64,000 nt of DNA from Gilvimarinus sp. DA14 (GCF_024204685.1 NZ_CP100350.1:2520501-2584500), one strand, 5' to 3'. Numbered from the stretch's first letter, positions 24,825 to 36,300 are shown. Notes: generated by a model not told the origin, from the sequence alone. Numbers and translations are program-made.

Positions 24825-24840
24825 CGCACACTGCAGCTGA
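24825..24840. promoter_or_regulatory. CRP-like site upstream of the beta-helix protein gene
   Basis: TGTGA-GGTATC-GCACA matches the CRP/Vfr half-sites at 9 of 10 positions, with an outer G/C pair extending the symmetry. It lies 197 bases upstream of the gene start at 24628. Confidence 0.4.
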
Positions 24841-24892
24841 TAGATTGAGAACTCTGCCTCACGTACAACATGGCAGATAACTTTAATTTGGC

Positions 24893-25001
24893 GGCCGCCA
24901 CTTTAGTGGCCCGGCTCTCTGAGCGAGAGACTGGTTGAGAGAAACATCGGCCCCGCGGTGACTTAAACGTCCAATATTCCTGTTGCACGGTGAAGTCGTG
25001 C
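24893..25001. other. Cluster of short hairpins, possible structured RNA
   Basis: CCAC-TTTA-GTGG (24898-24909) flanked by GCCG/CGGC (24894-24897, 24912-24915), then CTCTC/GAGAG (24915-24929), a weaker stem 24945-24960, and GCACG/CGTGC (24985-25001). Four stems in about 110 bases without a coding frame could be a small RNA or leader, but could also be chance. Confidence 0.25.
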
Positions 25002-25185
25002 CTGGGCTTTGAGGCTTCTAAGAAGTTAAGTAACCCTAAGCAGTATCAAGCCAAGCGCCAGCAGTCTTAACAATGACGTGGGGTCTCATCTCGGCACAGT
25101 TAGATGCGCTTATCGCTATTGATTTTCTGAACTCACTGCCTTCAATATAAAGAGCCTCCTCAGATAGCAACTTAAGGATGACTGC

Positions 25186-25590
25186 ATGCGCACCGAAACA
25201 CTGTCTGTATTGATTCACGCTCCCGCCGACCAAGTTGATCGCTTTGTACGTGATGTTAAGAACCTTCCTCGCTGGGTGCCTTTTTTCACTTCGGTAATCC
25301 GTTCAGATAAAAGCGGTGTCTGGTTAGTTGAAACGCCAGATGGTCCGGCAGAGTTCGAGTTTGTTGCCGCAAATCCGTTTGGTGTATTGGATCACACCAT
25401 CCGCTTCGCCTCTGGAGCCTCACTAACCAATCCAATGAGGGTGCTGAACAACGGCGACACAAGTGTTCTTACCTTTACCGTGTTTCAGGTAAACGCCATG
25501 ACCGAGCAACAGTTCAAAGAAGATCTTCGCCTGGTAAAAAAAGATTTATCAACCATTCGTCGGCTGATTGAAACTAGCTCTCAAGCCTAG
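25186..25590 (+). CDS. SRPBCC-fold (polyketide cyclase/START-like) protein
   Basis: A 134-residue cytoplasmic protein. Its first strand (ETLSVLIHAPADQVDRFVRDVKNLPRWVPFF) is characteristic of SRPBCC proteins, followed by an antiparallel beta sheet (GVWLVETPDGPAEFEFV) and a long C-terminal helix (FKEDLRLVKKDLSTIRRLIE). The fold binds hydrophobic ligands; the ligand here is unknown. ATG 25186 has AAGGATG upstream. The final 42 bases overlap the tail of a convergent small membrane protein gene. Confidence 0.85.
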   Translation: MRTETLSVLIHAPADQVDRFVRDVKNLPRWVPFFTSVIRSDKSGVWLVETPDGPAEFEFVAANPFGVLDHTIRFASGASLTNPMRVLNNGDTSVLTFTVFQVNAMTEQQFKEDLRLVKKDLSTIRRLIETSSQA

Positions 25591-25773
25591 GCTTAAGTGG
25601 TGCCAGCAACAGTAAAATACCCAAGCAAACCAGGAAACAAATACCACGGCCAGTAGCCAAGCGGCCTTTTCACCGCCGACGGTCCGTTTTGACGCGGCGA
25701 TAAACAATATCGGAACTATCCATATCACCAAGAAGATAAACACCGGTAAAATAGCCGTTATATTGATATTCAT
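25549..25773 (-). CDS. Small two-helix membrane protein (PLDc_N-like)
   Basis: A 74-residue protein with two hydrophobic helices (about residues 5-26 and 36-57) separated by a short basic loop (ASKRTVGGEKAAW). The pattern resembles the phospholipase D N-terminal-like (PLDc_N) small membrane proteins found alone in many bacteria. Function is unknown. It overlaps the convergent SRPBCC gene by 42 bases, which is unusual but possible; the conserved-looking hydrophobic pattern argues for a real gene. It is 28 bases after the Coa1-like gene on the same strand. Confidence 0.6.
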   Translation of the reverse strand: MNINITAILPVFIFLVIWIVPILFIAASKRTVGGEKAAWLLAVVFVSWFAWVFYCCWHHLSLGLRASFNQPTNG

Positions 25774-25801
25774 AGGTTAACCCTTAACTCTTTTTAATGG
25801 C

Positions 25802-26296
25802 TTATTCAGAAATATTTTCCGATCCATCTACCAACACATCTTCGACCGGCATTGGTTCTTCACCGTCTTTGGCGTAGCCCTGGTGGTCTTCTGGCGCGTC
25901 GCAGCTTTCGCTCACAGTTTCATCAGATATATAGGCTTCAGACTCAATAACAGTAATAAATTCATCGCTGTCGTTTACTTGCACCCACAAACTACCCAAC
26001 GTCCAAGCTCCATCACTTTTTTCACCCATAAGAACGACCCAGCCATCACCTTTCGGGCCGGAAATTTCATACTGCATGAACATGCTGTCAAAAAAGTAAT
26101 TGCCACTGAAAAGTAAGCTTGGCTCTAGAGGTAGCCCGATTTTTTCTTGGATTTCTGAGTGCTGCTGGAGCGCGGTCAAAGAATCGTGGTATAGATCGCC
26201 GCGAAAGAGGTGGTAAGCGCTGTAGAGGATATAAATGAAGCCACAAAAACCTACAGCTGACAAACTCGCTAGTATTATTTTTCCGTTTTTTGTCAT
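25802..26296 (-). CDS. Membrane-anchored protein with Coa1-like domain
   Basis: About 164 residues from ATG 26296 (AGGGA 8 bases upstream). One N-terminal transmembrane helix (about residues 6-25) is followed by a periplasmic domain with ALQQHSEIQEKIGLP, an aromatic strand FFDSMFMQYEISGPKGDGWVVL and EKSDGAWTLGSLWV. This resembles the Coa1/cytochrome oxidase assembly-like fold found widely as single bacterial proteins. The C-terminal 50 residues are acidic and likely disordered. Nothing near it is involved in cytochrome oxidase assembly, so the role is open. Confidence 0.65.
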   Translation of the reverse strand: MTKNGKIILASLSAVGFCGFIYILYSAYHLFRGDLYHDSLTALQQHSEIQEKIGLPLEPSLLFSGNYFFDSMFMQYEISGPKGDGWVVLMGEKSDGAWTLGSLWVQVNDSDEFITVIESEAYISDETVSESCDAPEDHQGYAKDGEEPMPVEDVLVDGSENISE

Positions 26297-26412
26297 AGTA
26301 CACATTCCCTGTAAAAGCTAAAACCTTACGAAGAATGCAGTAGACAGAAGTAAATTGCAAATGAAGATAACGAGAGAGAAAGGGGGACGGCAATCCTTCG
26401 CCGAGGGTTAAA

Positions 26413-26706
26413 TTAACCGTTGCGAGATTTGAATTCACGAATCAATTTGTTAAAGCTTTCGGCATATTCTTCCAGATCTTTTACCGCTTTGTTTTGCTCT
26501 GAACGCGACATGCCCGAGCACCCCAGATACTCTTCCATAGATTTTACATAAGCTTTCACTTCATTGTTGGCCTTGACCATTTGTGCGGTTACCGCAGTGG
26601 CCGGATCTGGGAATTCACCGGGCTTAGCGGGTTCAGAGCAAGCCAGACTTACACCTGGCGCGCCAATAACAGTCAATAAAGCGAAAGTAATCAGTGTTTT
26701 TTTCAT
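26413..26706 (-). CDS. Small secreted protein of unknown function
   Basis: A 97-residue protein from ATG 26706 (GAGG upstream; a GTG six bases earlier is less likely). A signal peptide cleaves near SLA/CSE. The mature protein is mostly helical, with a proline-rich start and two cysteines (ACSEP, GCSGM) that could pair. I do not recognise a family. It follows the chemotaxis receptor gene on the same strand with a 37-base gap and may be cotranscribed with it. Confidence 0.7.
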   Translation of the reverse strand: MKKTLITFALLTVIGAPGVSLACSEPAKPGEFPDPATAVTAQMVKANNEVKAYVKSMEEYLGCSGMSRSEQNKAVKDLEEYAESFNKLIREFKSRNG

Positions 26707-26743
26707 GCTCACTACCTCACAGTTCTATAAGGGCAGATACCAG

Positions 26744-28279
26744 TTAGATTTTAAAGCGGCCAACCAATTCAGACATTTGCTTAGCCATTTTTGCCAGATT
26801 TACGCTATTGGCGGTGATACGACTGGAACTTTCAGCCGTGCTCTGGGCTACACCGGACACACTGTCGATATTAACTTCAATTTGCTGAGTCGCGGCGCTT
26901 TGCTGTTCAGACGCTGCTGCAATTTGGTTGGTGCGGTCGCGAATCTCGCCCACATAGTTGGTAATTTCTTCCAGTGCGTCTGTGGCCTCATTGGCTCGGG
27001 TTACCGAGGCATCCGCCTGACTGGTACCAGCGGTCATCATTTCTACGGCTTCGGCCGAACCGGTTTGCAAGCGCTCGATCATTTCCTGAATTTCGGTGGT
27101 GGAGCTCTGCGTGCGCGAGGCCAATGTGCGCACTTCATCGGCCACCACAGCAAATCCGCGACCCTGCTCACCAGCGCGGGCCGCTTCAATAGCCGCGTTA
27201 AGCGCTAGCAAATTGGTTTGTTCGGCAATGCCGCGAATCACATCCAAAACCGTGCCAATGGCAACTGTCTCCTGGCGCAAACGATCGATAACCTCGGAGG
27301 CGGTTTTGATATCAGCCGACAGGCTCTGAATTTGACTCATGGTGCTCTGCACAATGCCTTTACCGCTCATTGCGACCTTATCGGCTTGCAGTGAATTATC
27401 CGCAGTCTCAGCAACACGCTGGGTCACATCGGCAACCACGCTGGCCATCTCTTTAATGGCCGTCACAATTTGTTGAATGTCCGACTGCTGCGAGGTAATG
27501 GAGCGTTCGTTTTCTTGCGATAGGTTAGAGAGAATATTCGCACTTTCGTCTACCTCAACGGCGGTTTCGGCAACGCTGGAGATAATATCCTGCAAACGCT
27601 CCACAAACCGGTTGAAGTTGGACGCCAACTGGCTGATTTCATCTGTGCCTTCAACTGGCAGGCGGCGGGTAAGGTCCCCTTCACCCTCGGATATATCACG
27701 CAGTGCGCGCACCACATTGTTCACCGGTTTAACGACACTGGCTTGTACCAAGTAAGCCAAAGCAGCGGCAATCACACTGATTATAATCACCACCCAAATG
27801 GCATCTACGACCGCTTCTGCAATAACCGCATCAAGCTCGGCCAAATCCACGTGCATGGAAATGGTACCCACCTGAGCACCATCTGAATTAATGGTTTCGG
27901 TCATAACCAGAGCGTTTTCGAGCTCGACGATACCCTCACCATTGGGGCGCGAGGGTAGGTTAGCTGGCATCTTGCCGTCACCCGAGCGAGAGAACCACGC
28001 AAAGGGTTCGCCATTGGTGTAGATCACAGCCCCCAGCACCCGGTCGCTGATTTTTAGCGCCTGCAGCGAAGCGGTGACGGTCATATCATCTTCAAAGGTG
28101 ATGGCGCCGACACTGGCCTCGCCTAGTACATCTGCCAAGGTGCGAGTGTCTTTAATGATGGTTTCTTCAACCGTGGCAATACCCGAGCGCACGGTCACAA
28201 AAGTCGTGACCACTACGGCAGCTATACAGGTCAGGGTGACACTGAGCAGGATTTTCCACTTTAGCGATAAGTTTTTCAC
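26744..28279 (-). CDS. Methyl-accepting chemotaxis protein
   Basis: About 511 residues from GTG 28279 (GAGG upstream), which gives a normal short basic N-terminus; a GTG at 28336 is also in frame. Layout: TM1 (about 10-30), a periplasmic sensor of roughly 130 residues resembling CHASE8 ([26 protein letters not shown]), TM2 (about 170-192), HAMP (about 195-250, with [20 protein letters not shown]), and a cytoplasmic signalling domain with the hairpin tip [34 protein letters not shown]. It would signal to CheA/CheW to bias motility. Ligand is unknown; CHASE8-type sensors often sense redox or metals. Confidence 0.95.
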   Translation of the reverse strand: MKNLSLKWKILLSVTLTCIAAVVVTTFVTVRSGIATVEETIIKDTRTLADVLGEASVGAITFEDDMTVTASLQALKISDRVLGAVIYTNGEPFAWFSRSGDGKMPANLPSRPNGEGIVELENALVMTETINSDGAQVGTISMHVDLAELDAVIAEAVVDAIWVVIIISVIAAALAYLVQASVVKPVNNVVRALRDISEGEGDLTRRLPVEGTDEISQLASNFNRFVERLQDIISSVAETAVEVDESANILSNLSQENERSITSQQSDIQQIVTAIKEMASVVADVTQRVAETADNSLQADKVAMSGKGIVQSTMSQIQSLSADIKTASEVIDRLRQETVAIGTVLDVIRGIAEQTNLLALNAAIEAARAGEQGRGFAVVADEVRTLASRTQSSTTEIQEMIERLQTGSAEAVEMMTAGTSQADASVTRANEATDALEEITNYVGEIRDRTNQIAAASEQQSAATQQIEVNIDSVSGVAQSTAESSSRITANSVNLAKMAKQMSELVGRFKI

Positions 28280-28606
28280 AGCGGCCTCGTATTTATTTCT
28301 GTGGCTGATGACATCTTTTACCCTTGGTTCTAGCACGACTAGACGGGCTCTGGCACCAGCTGACTTTTATGACTGTAGTATAATGCGCCAACTCGTGTTT
28401 TCCGAGGGCCTCCTGGCCTGCTTTACAAGTAATTTGCTATATCGGATTTGGAAACACGGATATTTGCGTATAAAGCCATCGCTTTTCAGGCGGCGGCTGT
28501 CCCTTTCAGTATCTATGTCGGCACCAATCAGGGTTACTTTAAAAAATGCGGATGGTTTCACAATAGGTGGGAAGGCGGGGCCGGCCGACGGCCAGCCCCA
28601 GTCAGC
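28280..28606. other. Gap between tpsB and the chemotaxis receptor gene
   Basis: A 327-base region holding the receptor promoter (minus) and the probable end of the tpsB transcript (hairpin 28577-28599). Short overlapping frames on both strands have no ribosome binding site and are not called. Confidence 0.5.
28577..28599 (-). terminator. GC-rich hairpin after tpsB
   Basis: GGGGC and GGCC pair with GGCC and GCCCC, 8 bases past the tpsB stop codon. There is no U tract, so it may be a factor-assisted terminator. Confidence 0.4.
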
Positions 28607-30337
28607 TTAAAAGCTCCAGGCCAACTTGGCGAATAACCTCACGTCGTCGTCATCGCCAACCGTGTCTTTGTTATCCAGGGGAGCGGCGGCAGTCGCGCTT
28701 AAGTGCCAGTGGCCGGTGTTGTAGCGGGCACCCAAACCTGCGCCCGAGAGTTCCCGGTCGTCATCGCTAATACCCTGCCACGGGTTTTTATTAAGCATTA
28801 CCCGACCATAGTCAGCCAGACCAAATACCTGCCAGTGGCTATTGATGTTGTAGCGCAGCTCCAGGTTGGCGATGTAACCCTCATCCCCTGTCGCTTCACC
28901 CTGCGCGTAGGCGCGCACACCATAAGCACCCCCAAGGCTGATCTTCTCGGAAGAATCTAGGTTTTTATCGGCAAACTGACCGTGAATTTGCCCGTGCAAG
29001 CTCCAGTTACCACCCAGGTTTTGCAAACGCATAATCGAGGGGGTCCAGCGCTCAAAATCGCCCGCCGTTTGCGCCGTTAGCGAATCAATCACCTGGTCGA
29101 GATAAGAGTTGATGGTCAATTCGCCCCAGGTATAGGCCAGCGCCCATTGCGTTACACCGCCACCTAAAAACTGATCGCGCCAATCGCCGTTCAGGGTCAG
29201 GGTGTAAAGCTCAGACTCTTTTTGACTGTCAGAGCCAAAAGCATCAATATCATCCTGCAGCTCTTTGCTGTCGTATTGAAGCTGCACATTTAAGTTAAGC
29301 TCACGTGTACGTATCAAAGATTGATCGGCAAACACTGTGGTGATTTGTGCATTACCGGTAGCATCAAGGTCTTCGAAATTACCACCCAGCTCATAATCCA
29401 TATCGGAGTAGGCGGCGCCAATATTCGTTGCCCATGGGCCTACCGGCATTTGGTACTGGGCACGGAAAAACACTTGCTCTTCATCGCTGCCCAGGGCGCG
29501 AATATCAAAGCGATCACCGAGGCCGAAAGGGCTATTAACCTGTAGACTGCCGCCCAGGCGATACTCGCCGATGGACTCGTTGCCATAGTTGTCCAGCTCG
29601 ACGGTGCCGTTCACCCACGGCCCCTGAGTCACATCTACTTTTAAGTCGCTGGTGCCCACTTCTTCACCGGGCACAAGGGTGGTGTTGACGGCAAGACCGG
29701 GCAGATCAGACAAGCGCAGCAGCGGGGTTTCCAGGGTGTCGGCGGTCAGCATGGTGTCCGCCTCCAGTGAGCGGAAGGGGCGCTTGACCACAAAATCCGC
29801 GGTGTGGGAGCTGTTGCTTAAATCGACTTTACCCAGCCGGCCTTCCAGCACATCAATGGTAACGGTTCCGTTACTGACGTCCTGCTGCGGTAAATAAGCG
29901 CGGGCGAGAAAATACCCGCGCTCGCGGTAATAGGTAGTGATTTTTGCAGCCTGTTGGCGCAGCTCGCCCAGGGTTAAGGTTTGCCCTTGCTGGCTCTCAA
30001 TTAATGCCAGCAGCTCTTCACTGTCAAAAGCACGATTACCGGTGATAACAAAACTGTCCACCAACACGGCAGGACCCCCCTCATCACTGACGGGGGCGGG
30101 GTTTTGCTCGGGCATGTCCACATCCAGCTTGCTGCTTTGCACCTCAGGTGCCGGCTCGGTTTCTAACTCGCGGATGAACGTACCGGCGTTAGGTACTACC
30201 TGAGCCAATACCTGAGCACTTGCCAGGGTTCCTGCCAGAGTAAGCATTGAAACTGAGCTAATCCGTTTTACCGTCATGGAAATGCCTTGTGTTGTTTTAC
30301 TGGTCACTGTGCTACCGATAATTGTGTTACTGGTCAT
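28607..30337 (-). CDS. Two-partner secretion transporter (TpsB, ShlB/FhaC type)
   Basis: A 576-residue Omp85-superfamily protein: signal peptide, a ShlB-type POTRA domain (about residues 60-150; DSFVITGNRAF..., ERGYFLARAYLPQQDV), and a barrel with the conserved VRAYAQGEATGDEG loop in the VRGY/F position and a final aromatic strand LFAKLAWSF. It should export the TpsA protein across the outer membrane. The ATG at 30337 overlaps the end of tpsA (stop at 30327) and has GGGGAG 7 bases upstream. A second ATG at 30277 would give a more ordinary signal peptide. The overlap shows strict coupling with tpsA. Confidence 0.93.
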   Translation of the reverse strand: MTSNTIIGSTVTSKTTQGISMTVKRISSVSMLTLAGTLASAQVLAQVVPNAGTFIRELETEPAPEVQSSKLDVDMPEQNPAPVSDEGGPAVLVDSFVITGNRAFDSEELLALIESQQGQTLTLGELRQQAAKITTYYRERGYFLARAYLPQQDVSNGTVTIDVLEGRLGKVDLSNSSHTADFVVKRPFRSLEADTMLTADTLETPLLRLSDLPGLAVNTTLVPGEEVGTSDLKVDVTQGPWVNGTVELDNYGNESIGEYRLGGSLQVNSPFGLGDRFDIRALGSDEEQVFFRAQYQMPVGPWATNIGAAYSDMDYELGGNFEDLDATGNAQITTVFADQSLIRTRELNLNVQLQYDSKELQDDIDAFGSDSQKESELYTLTLNGDWRDQFLGGGVTQWALAYTWGELTINSYLDQVIDSLTAQTAGDFERWTPSIMRLQNLGGNWSLHGQIHGQFADKNLDSSEKISLGGAYGVRAYAQGEATGDEGYIANLELRYNINSHWQVFGLADYGRVMLNKNPWQGISDDDRELSGAGLGARYNTGHWHLSATAAAPLDNKDTVGDDDDVRLFAKLAWSF

Positions 30338-33300
30338 TGGTCTGCTCCCCGTCGTTGCGCGGCTGATCGGGGGTCACTTCTGCGCGGCGGTTCAAGGCCC
30401 GGCCCTCAAGAGTGCTGTTGTCTCCAATCGGGCGACTCCAATCGAACCCTTTAGTGCCCAAACGCGCGGGGTCGATACCCAATTCAACGAGATGGTTGTA
30501 AACCGCCATGGCGCGCTCACGCGCCAACCGTTGGTTAAGCCAGAAGGGACCCGTTTTAGAGGTGTGGCCCTCAATCAGCAGGGTAAGGTCGGGGTAGTGC
30601 TCCAACTTTTTCACAAACGCTTGCAGCATGTCGGCATACATGGGCTGTATTTCAGAGCTGTTAATCGCAAACAAAACCGCGCGCGGCATGGGTAAGCCGA
30701 TATCCATCAACTCTTGCTCGCTCATGCGATTGCCGCCGTTCATGACACCGAGAGAAATCTCATCCAACGAGCCGTCGAGCAGGGCGCGACCTTCGTAGAT
30801 GTTGGCGCGATCCTCACCGCCCAAAGATTCGCGGGCAGGCAGCTGGGTGCTTGTCAAACCATCGCCATAGCCTGTGCCCGGGTTTGAGCTCAGCAAGGTC
30901 AATACACCGTCCACAAAGCTAACGGTGTAGTTGTTACTTGCCAAGGTTGCGATGGGCGTGAGCGTATAGTCTCCGGGAATCGGCAGGGTTAAATCCGTTT
31001 CCACGGTCAGGCTATCGCCAAACACGTCTTGTTCGGTATCGCCGTTGGTTAAGCCGTCGATTAAGGTTGGAAACTCGTTCGGTAGTAAGTCCCAATAGGT
31101 TTCTACGTCTTCAGCGGTTACCGTCAGCTGGGCCGGGGTAATTTGCAGTACACCCGTGTTTACACTCAGGGCGTAGTTGTCGGACTGTACATCGCCAGTT
31201 ACCGTTGGGGTAATGGTATAGCCACCTACATCAGAGCCTTCGGCGCGCTCAAGTGCCACCGTCATAGTGTCGTCAAAGGCCAGGGTTCCGGCTTGCGAGT
31301 AAGTCAACTCGGGATCCTGCTGGCCGTAAATTTTCACTAGGTCATCGGCGCTGATGACTATAGGCCGTGGATTAATCGTGAGCATGCCGTCGTTTAAAGT
31401 AACCGCATAATTATCACTGGCCACTTCGCCGCTCAGTTCGCCATTAATGGCGTAGTCACCGACGTTTTCGCCTTCAGCACGGCTCAGACTACCCTGTAAG
31501 GTTTCTCCGGGAGCCAGGCTGCCCTCGGTAACCGCCCAGGTGAGCTCCGGGTCATCGTCACCGTAAATTTTTTCCAAATCGCTAATACTGATAGTGACCG
31601 CGCGCGGGGTGATGGTAAACAGCCCATCGCTAAAGGTGACGCTGTAGTTATCGCCGGCCGCATCGCCACTGACCTCGCCGGTAATGGCGTAATCACCAAC
31701 GTTTTCACCGGATTCGCGAGTCAGCGCTACCGCCAGCGTATCTCCGGCCACCGCCGAACCGTTAACGGAATAGGTGAGTTCGGGGTCCATTTCCCCGTAG
31801 ACTTTGCTTAAATCATCAATGCTGATGGTGATAGCGCGCGGCGTAATAGTGAATACGCCTTCGTTTAAAGTGACGATGTAGTTTGACGAGGCAAGATCAC
31901 CGGTAATGTTGCCGTGAATATCGTAGGTGCCAACATTTTCACCCGGGTCGCGATACAGCGAACCGGTCAGGGTATCGCCCGCACCCAGTGAGCCGGAGGT
32001 AACGCCCCAAGTAAAAGTGGGGTCAGCTTCACCGTAGACTTTACTGGCATCATTAATGGTTACCGTAACGCTCACCACCGCCTGATCGATGGTGAGCACA
32101 CCGTCGGTGACAACTATGTCGTAGCCGGTTTGATTGGACCAAAGCTCACTTGGAGTAATGCTGTAAGTGCCGGCATCAACGGCGCCTTGCGAATCGCCGG
32201 CATACTCTAAGTCGGTGCTGTTGATATCGTCCGAGTCGTAGGGTGTGTCGTTTTCACCAAACACGGAAACAAACTCGGCGTAGCTGGTGCCATAACGCAC
32301 GCCCGCACCGGTGGTGCCGTTAATATCGTGCAGGCCATCGTAAGCGGCGCCATCATAGACTTGGTAATCATCGTAGGCGATCACGTCGATTTCGGTTAGG
32401 AACGAACGCAACAGCGGGGCGCTGTTGCCCTCGTAGATCCGCCAAGTAGTACCCGTCCCGCCTTCGGCGTCTATGTCTGCACCCCACGCGGAGAATGATG
32501 CAGGATCTGTAAACTCGGTTAACGTCAAACCGACACTTTCAGCATCGACGGTACCTGTATTCGAGCCAAACCCACTGGCGTTTGCGCTGTTCCAGAAGCT
32601 GGTGATGATGTTTGCACTGTTGGTACCGACTAAACCACCAACATCAGTGCCCCCGGCCACGTTACCTGAGGCATAACTGTTACTTAGCGTGCCCGAGAAG
32701 TACAGACCCGCTAACCCGCCAGCACTGCCGGTGGCCGCGGTTACATCGGCAGCAGAGTAGCTATTGCTGATATCTGAATTGCTGTCTCCAATGATCCCGC
32801 CAACGCGGTTGTCACCATTGATTACCCCAGTCACAAAACTGTGGCTGATGCTACTGCCGGCAAAACTCCAGCCGACTAAACCGCCTACGACATCACCGCC
32901 GGTAATATCGGCGTTGACCAAACCCACATTCTGTATTTGACCGGTATTTTCCAACAAACTGATTAAACCAACCGCAAACTGATCGGGCCGATTAATAGTA
33001 AGGTCATTCACAACAAAGTTCTGCCCATCAACAGAACCCTGAAAATTCACAGAGTTATTGGCGATAGGGGCAAAACCACGGCCGCCCCATACATCGGAAT
33101 AATCACCGCTATTACCGGCTGCCACACTAACGGCCGTAGCCGAGGCGTCGATGTCGGACATCAGGGAGTAACTGGCCCCCATATCGGCAGCCATACCCTG
33201 CAAGTCGTAAAGGTTATGGATTTCGCCGCCGCCAGAAAGGAAGGCGCGCAGCATAGGTCGTGACGAGCCCTCGGCGATAAACCATTCGTTAGTGAAGTCG

Positions 33301-36300
33301 AAACCAGTGTAAGAGCCTTCATTGTAGGCATTCGGCGCGGCATCCCAGTCGCCGTTAACAGCGGTACCACCATCCGAAGTGGCTTGACCGGTGGTGAAAG
33401 TATCCCAGTAACTGTTAATAACTGAACCACCGTTGCTGCCCACTAACCCACCAGTACTGCTGCCAGCTGTATTTCCTGTTGCGTAGCTGCTGCTGATCTC
33501 TCCATGAACGCCATTGGACCCAACAAGCCCACCTACATCGGAATTACCATTGACCGCGCCCGTTGCGTAGCTGTTGGTGATTTCGGCATTATCATTAAAA
33601 CCAACCAGACCACCGACTTCCGCATTGCCATCAACCGTGGCTGTGGCGTAGCTACTGGAAATATCGCCAGAATTATCGCCCACCAGCGCGCCAACCTGAT
33701 TTCTACCAACAACCGAGCCTGCAATGTAGCTGTTAGTGATAGTGCCACCGTCGTTGTAACCCACTAAACCGCCAGCTAAGTTATTGCCAGCTATAGAGGC
33801 CCCCTGCAAACGGACATTCACAAGTCCGGCACCAGCGCCCGTGGCCCCAAACAAGCCCACATAATCCTGGCTAGAGCGGCTGATGGCCAATTGACTAATC
33901 ACAAAGCCCTGGCCATCAAAATCACCCGTAAACCTTGCGCCATCGACACCTATTGGCGCAAATCCACCACCACCCCACACATCAGCGGTATTGTTAGAGG
34001 CTGTTGCCGAGGCATCGATATCGTTAAGCAGGGTATAGCTGCCCGTTAAATCGGCAGCCATTCCTTGCAGCTGGTAAAGGTTAGAAATATTGCCGCCATC
34101 TAAAAAGGCGCGCAGCATTGGACGGGAAGAATCCTCAGCGATAAACCAGTCGTTGCTGAAATCAAACTGAATATAAGAGGCTTGCTGAAAGGCCGACGGG
34201 TTAACGCCACCGTCCCCAGACACTAAAGCATTGTCGGTGCTGGCGCCGTCGTTTTGCCCGATAACGGCCGATAAACCGGTGGTGTCACTATCCGCATAGC
34301 TGTTGGATACCGTGGCGTTCGTTTGGTTATAGCCAACCAAACCACCCATTTCACCACCACCTGAAACCGCACCCGAGGCCCAGCTTGCTGTGGTTAGTGC
34401 ATCGCCGCCGTTATAGCCAACCAAACCACCGGCTCTGCCGTTGGTGCCATCGAGCGCCGATACACTGGCCGTCGAATAACTGGTTTGGACAATCCCGTTA
34501 CCATTGTTCCAACCGACCAAGCCACCCACACTGTCATCGGCGGTTACGCTACCCTCGGCAAAGCTGTTAGAAACGCTACCCTCGTTGCGGCCCACCAGAA
34601 TGCCCACATCAGCCGAGCTGGTAGCGGTTACCGAGGCATTGTAGAGCCCCACGTTGGCAACGGAACCACCGGCACCCACAAAGCCGAAAAGCCCTGTTTC
34701 ATATTGGTTATCGACATTGATTGTGAGGTTATTAATGAAGTGGCCGTTACCATCAAACGAACCGGTATAGGCCGTTGCATCATCGCCAATTCGCTGGAAG
34801 TTACTAATCACCGATAGATCGATATCGGCGTCTAGGGTGGCATCAAAGCTGGGGGTAGTAGCCAAGCCCTGAAGACCATAGGCATCAACCAAGGTTAACG
34901 CTGAGCTTGCACCATTACCGCCGGTGGCACGGGTAAAAGTACCGCCGTTAATCACAAAATCATCGGCCTTAAAGGTGGGCAGGTTAGCGGTGATTTGCTC
35001 AAAGTTACCGGACTCAAGGGTGAAGGTGCCGACATTGATATGACCTTCGGCGCCGGTCGAGATGTCGCCCACTGCGTTGAGGCTGAGCCCGCCACTGGGA
35101 GCATGCAGATAATCGTTAAAGGCGATACCGCCATCGGCGTCCAGAGTTAAAGTGTTGCTGCTTGCCCAGACAATAGGGTCCACCACAGTGATATCACCAG
35201 CGCCGCCACCCGCGTCGGCAGTTTCCAGAATCACGTTGCCGGATTCCAGGGCGTTTTGCAGCGCCTGGGTGTGGGTGTGGCTGACATCGTCATCGGCGCC
35301 CATAGCATCGTAGCTGATTTCCAGGTCCGTGGGATCGAGCAGCCAGGTGCCAGCCGCGCCATTGGCGCTGGCGGTGTTTATCTTGGCATCGGCGCCCACT
35401 TTGACAATGGCGCCGGAGGTGTCAATAAAGCCGCCATCACCCTCGGTGGGTGCGCTGGCATCCAGAGTGCCGGACACACGCACGGTGCCACCGGTCTCTG
35501 GAGTCATACCACCCAGCAGCATAATTTTCCCGTCTTTTTCTTGCAGGGTTTGCGCTTCAATCACACCAGTGTTGTTGACCACCGTCTGCAGCAGAGCATC
35601 GCTGGCGTGCGCGGTCATTAATACCTGTCCCCCATCAGCTTTTATCAGGCCGTGGTTTTCCGCCAGGGCGTCCAGCGCCGCTTCGTCTACCTGAACGTTC
35701 AACAAGCCATCGCCGGCAAAATCCAAAGTGACCTGCTGACCCGCTGCCAGCGCCACATTGCCGAGCTTGGCCTGAATCACACCGTAGTTGCTTACCCGAC
35801 CGCCCAGCAGAGCCACCGCACCAGTTTCTGCTGCAGTAATCTCACCCAGGTTGGTCACCGCGGCGGGATTTTCACCGCCATTAAAGGTAAAGGTATTGGT
35901 GTCGTAATCACTGTGGGTAAGATCAAGCGTGGAAGCGACTAAACTGCCTACATTTACCTTGGCATTTTTACCAAACAAGACACCATTGGCATCCAGCACA
36001 AATACCCGACCATTCGCGTTCAGCTGACCATTTATTTGTGTTCCATCGGCACTTAGCACCCGGTTCAGAGCCAGTGATTGGCTGTTCGGCTGCAGGAAAT
36101 TAACCACCTCATTCACATCAATATCAAAGTTATCCCACACCACGGTAATGTTCTGACTGTGTTGCGAAATGTCCGTGACATTGCCCGCGTGAACAATATT
36201 TGCGCTGCCATCAATCACCACGCCGCCATCCGGCCCTGCTACAGCGCCCTGGCTGATTGCCGCCGCCATCGCAAGCGCTAGCGGACGAAGTTTTCGCCCC

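Larger units (their letters stand above)
24680..25185. other. Intergenic region with several consecutive hairpins
   Basis: A 506-base gap between the beta-helix and SRPBCC genes. It contains the CRP-like site at 24825 and a run of hairpins between 24893 and 25001 (listed separately). No convincing gene is seen. Confidence 0.5.

Noticed and set aside
32440-34880. Repetitive DNA that could look like a repeat array or CRISPR
   Set aside because: Repeats are in frame, degenerate and encode GLUG motifs of the exoprotein; no constant-length spacers.
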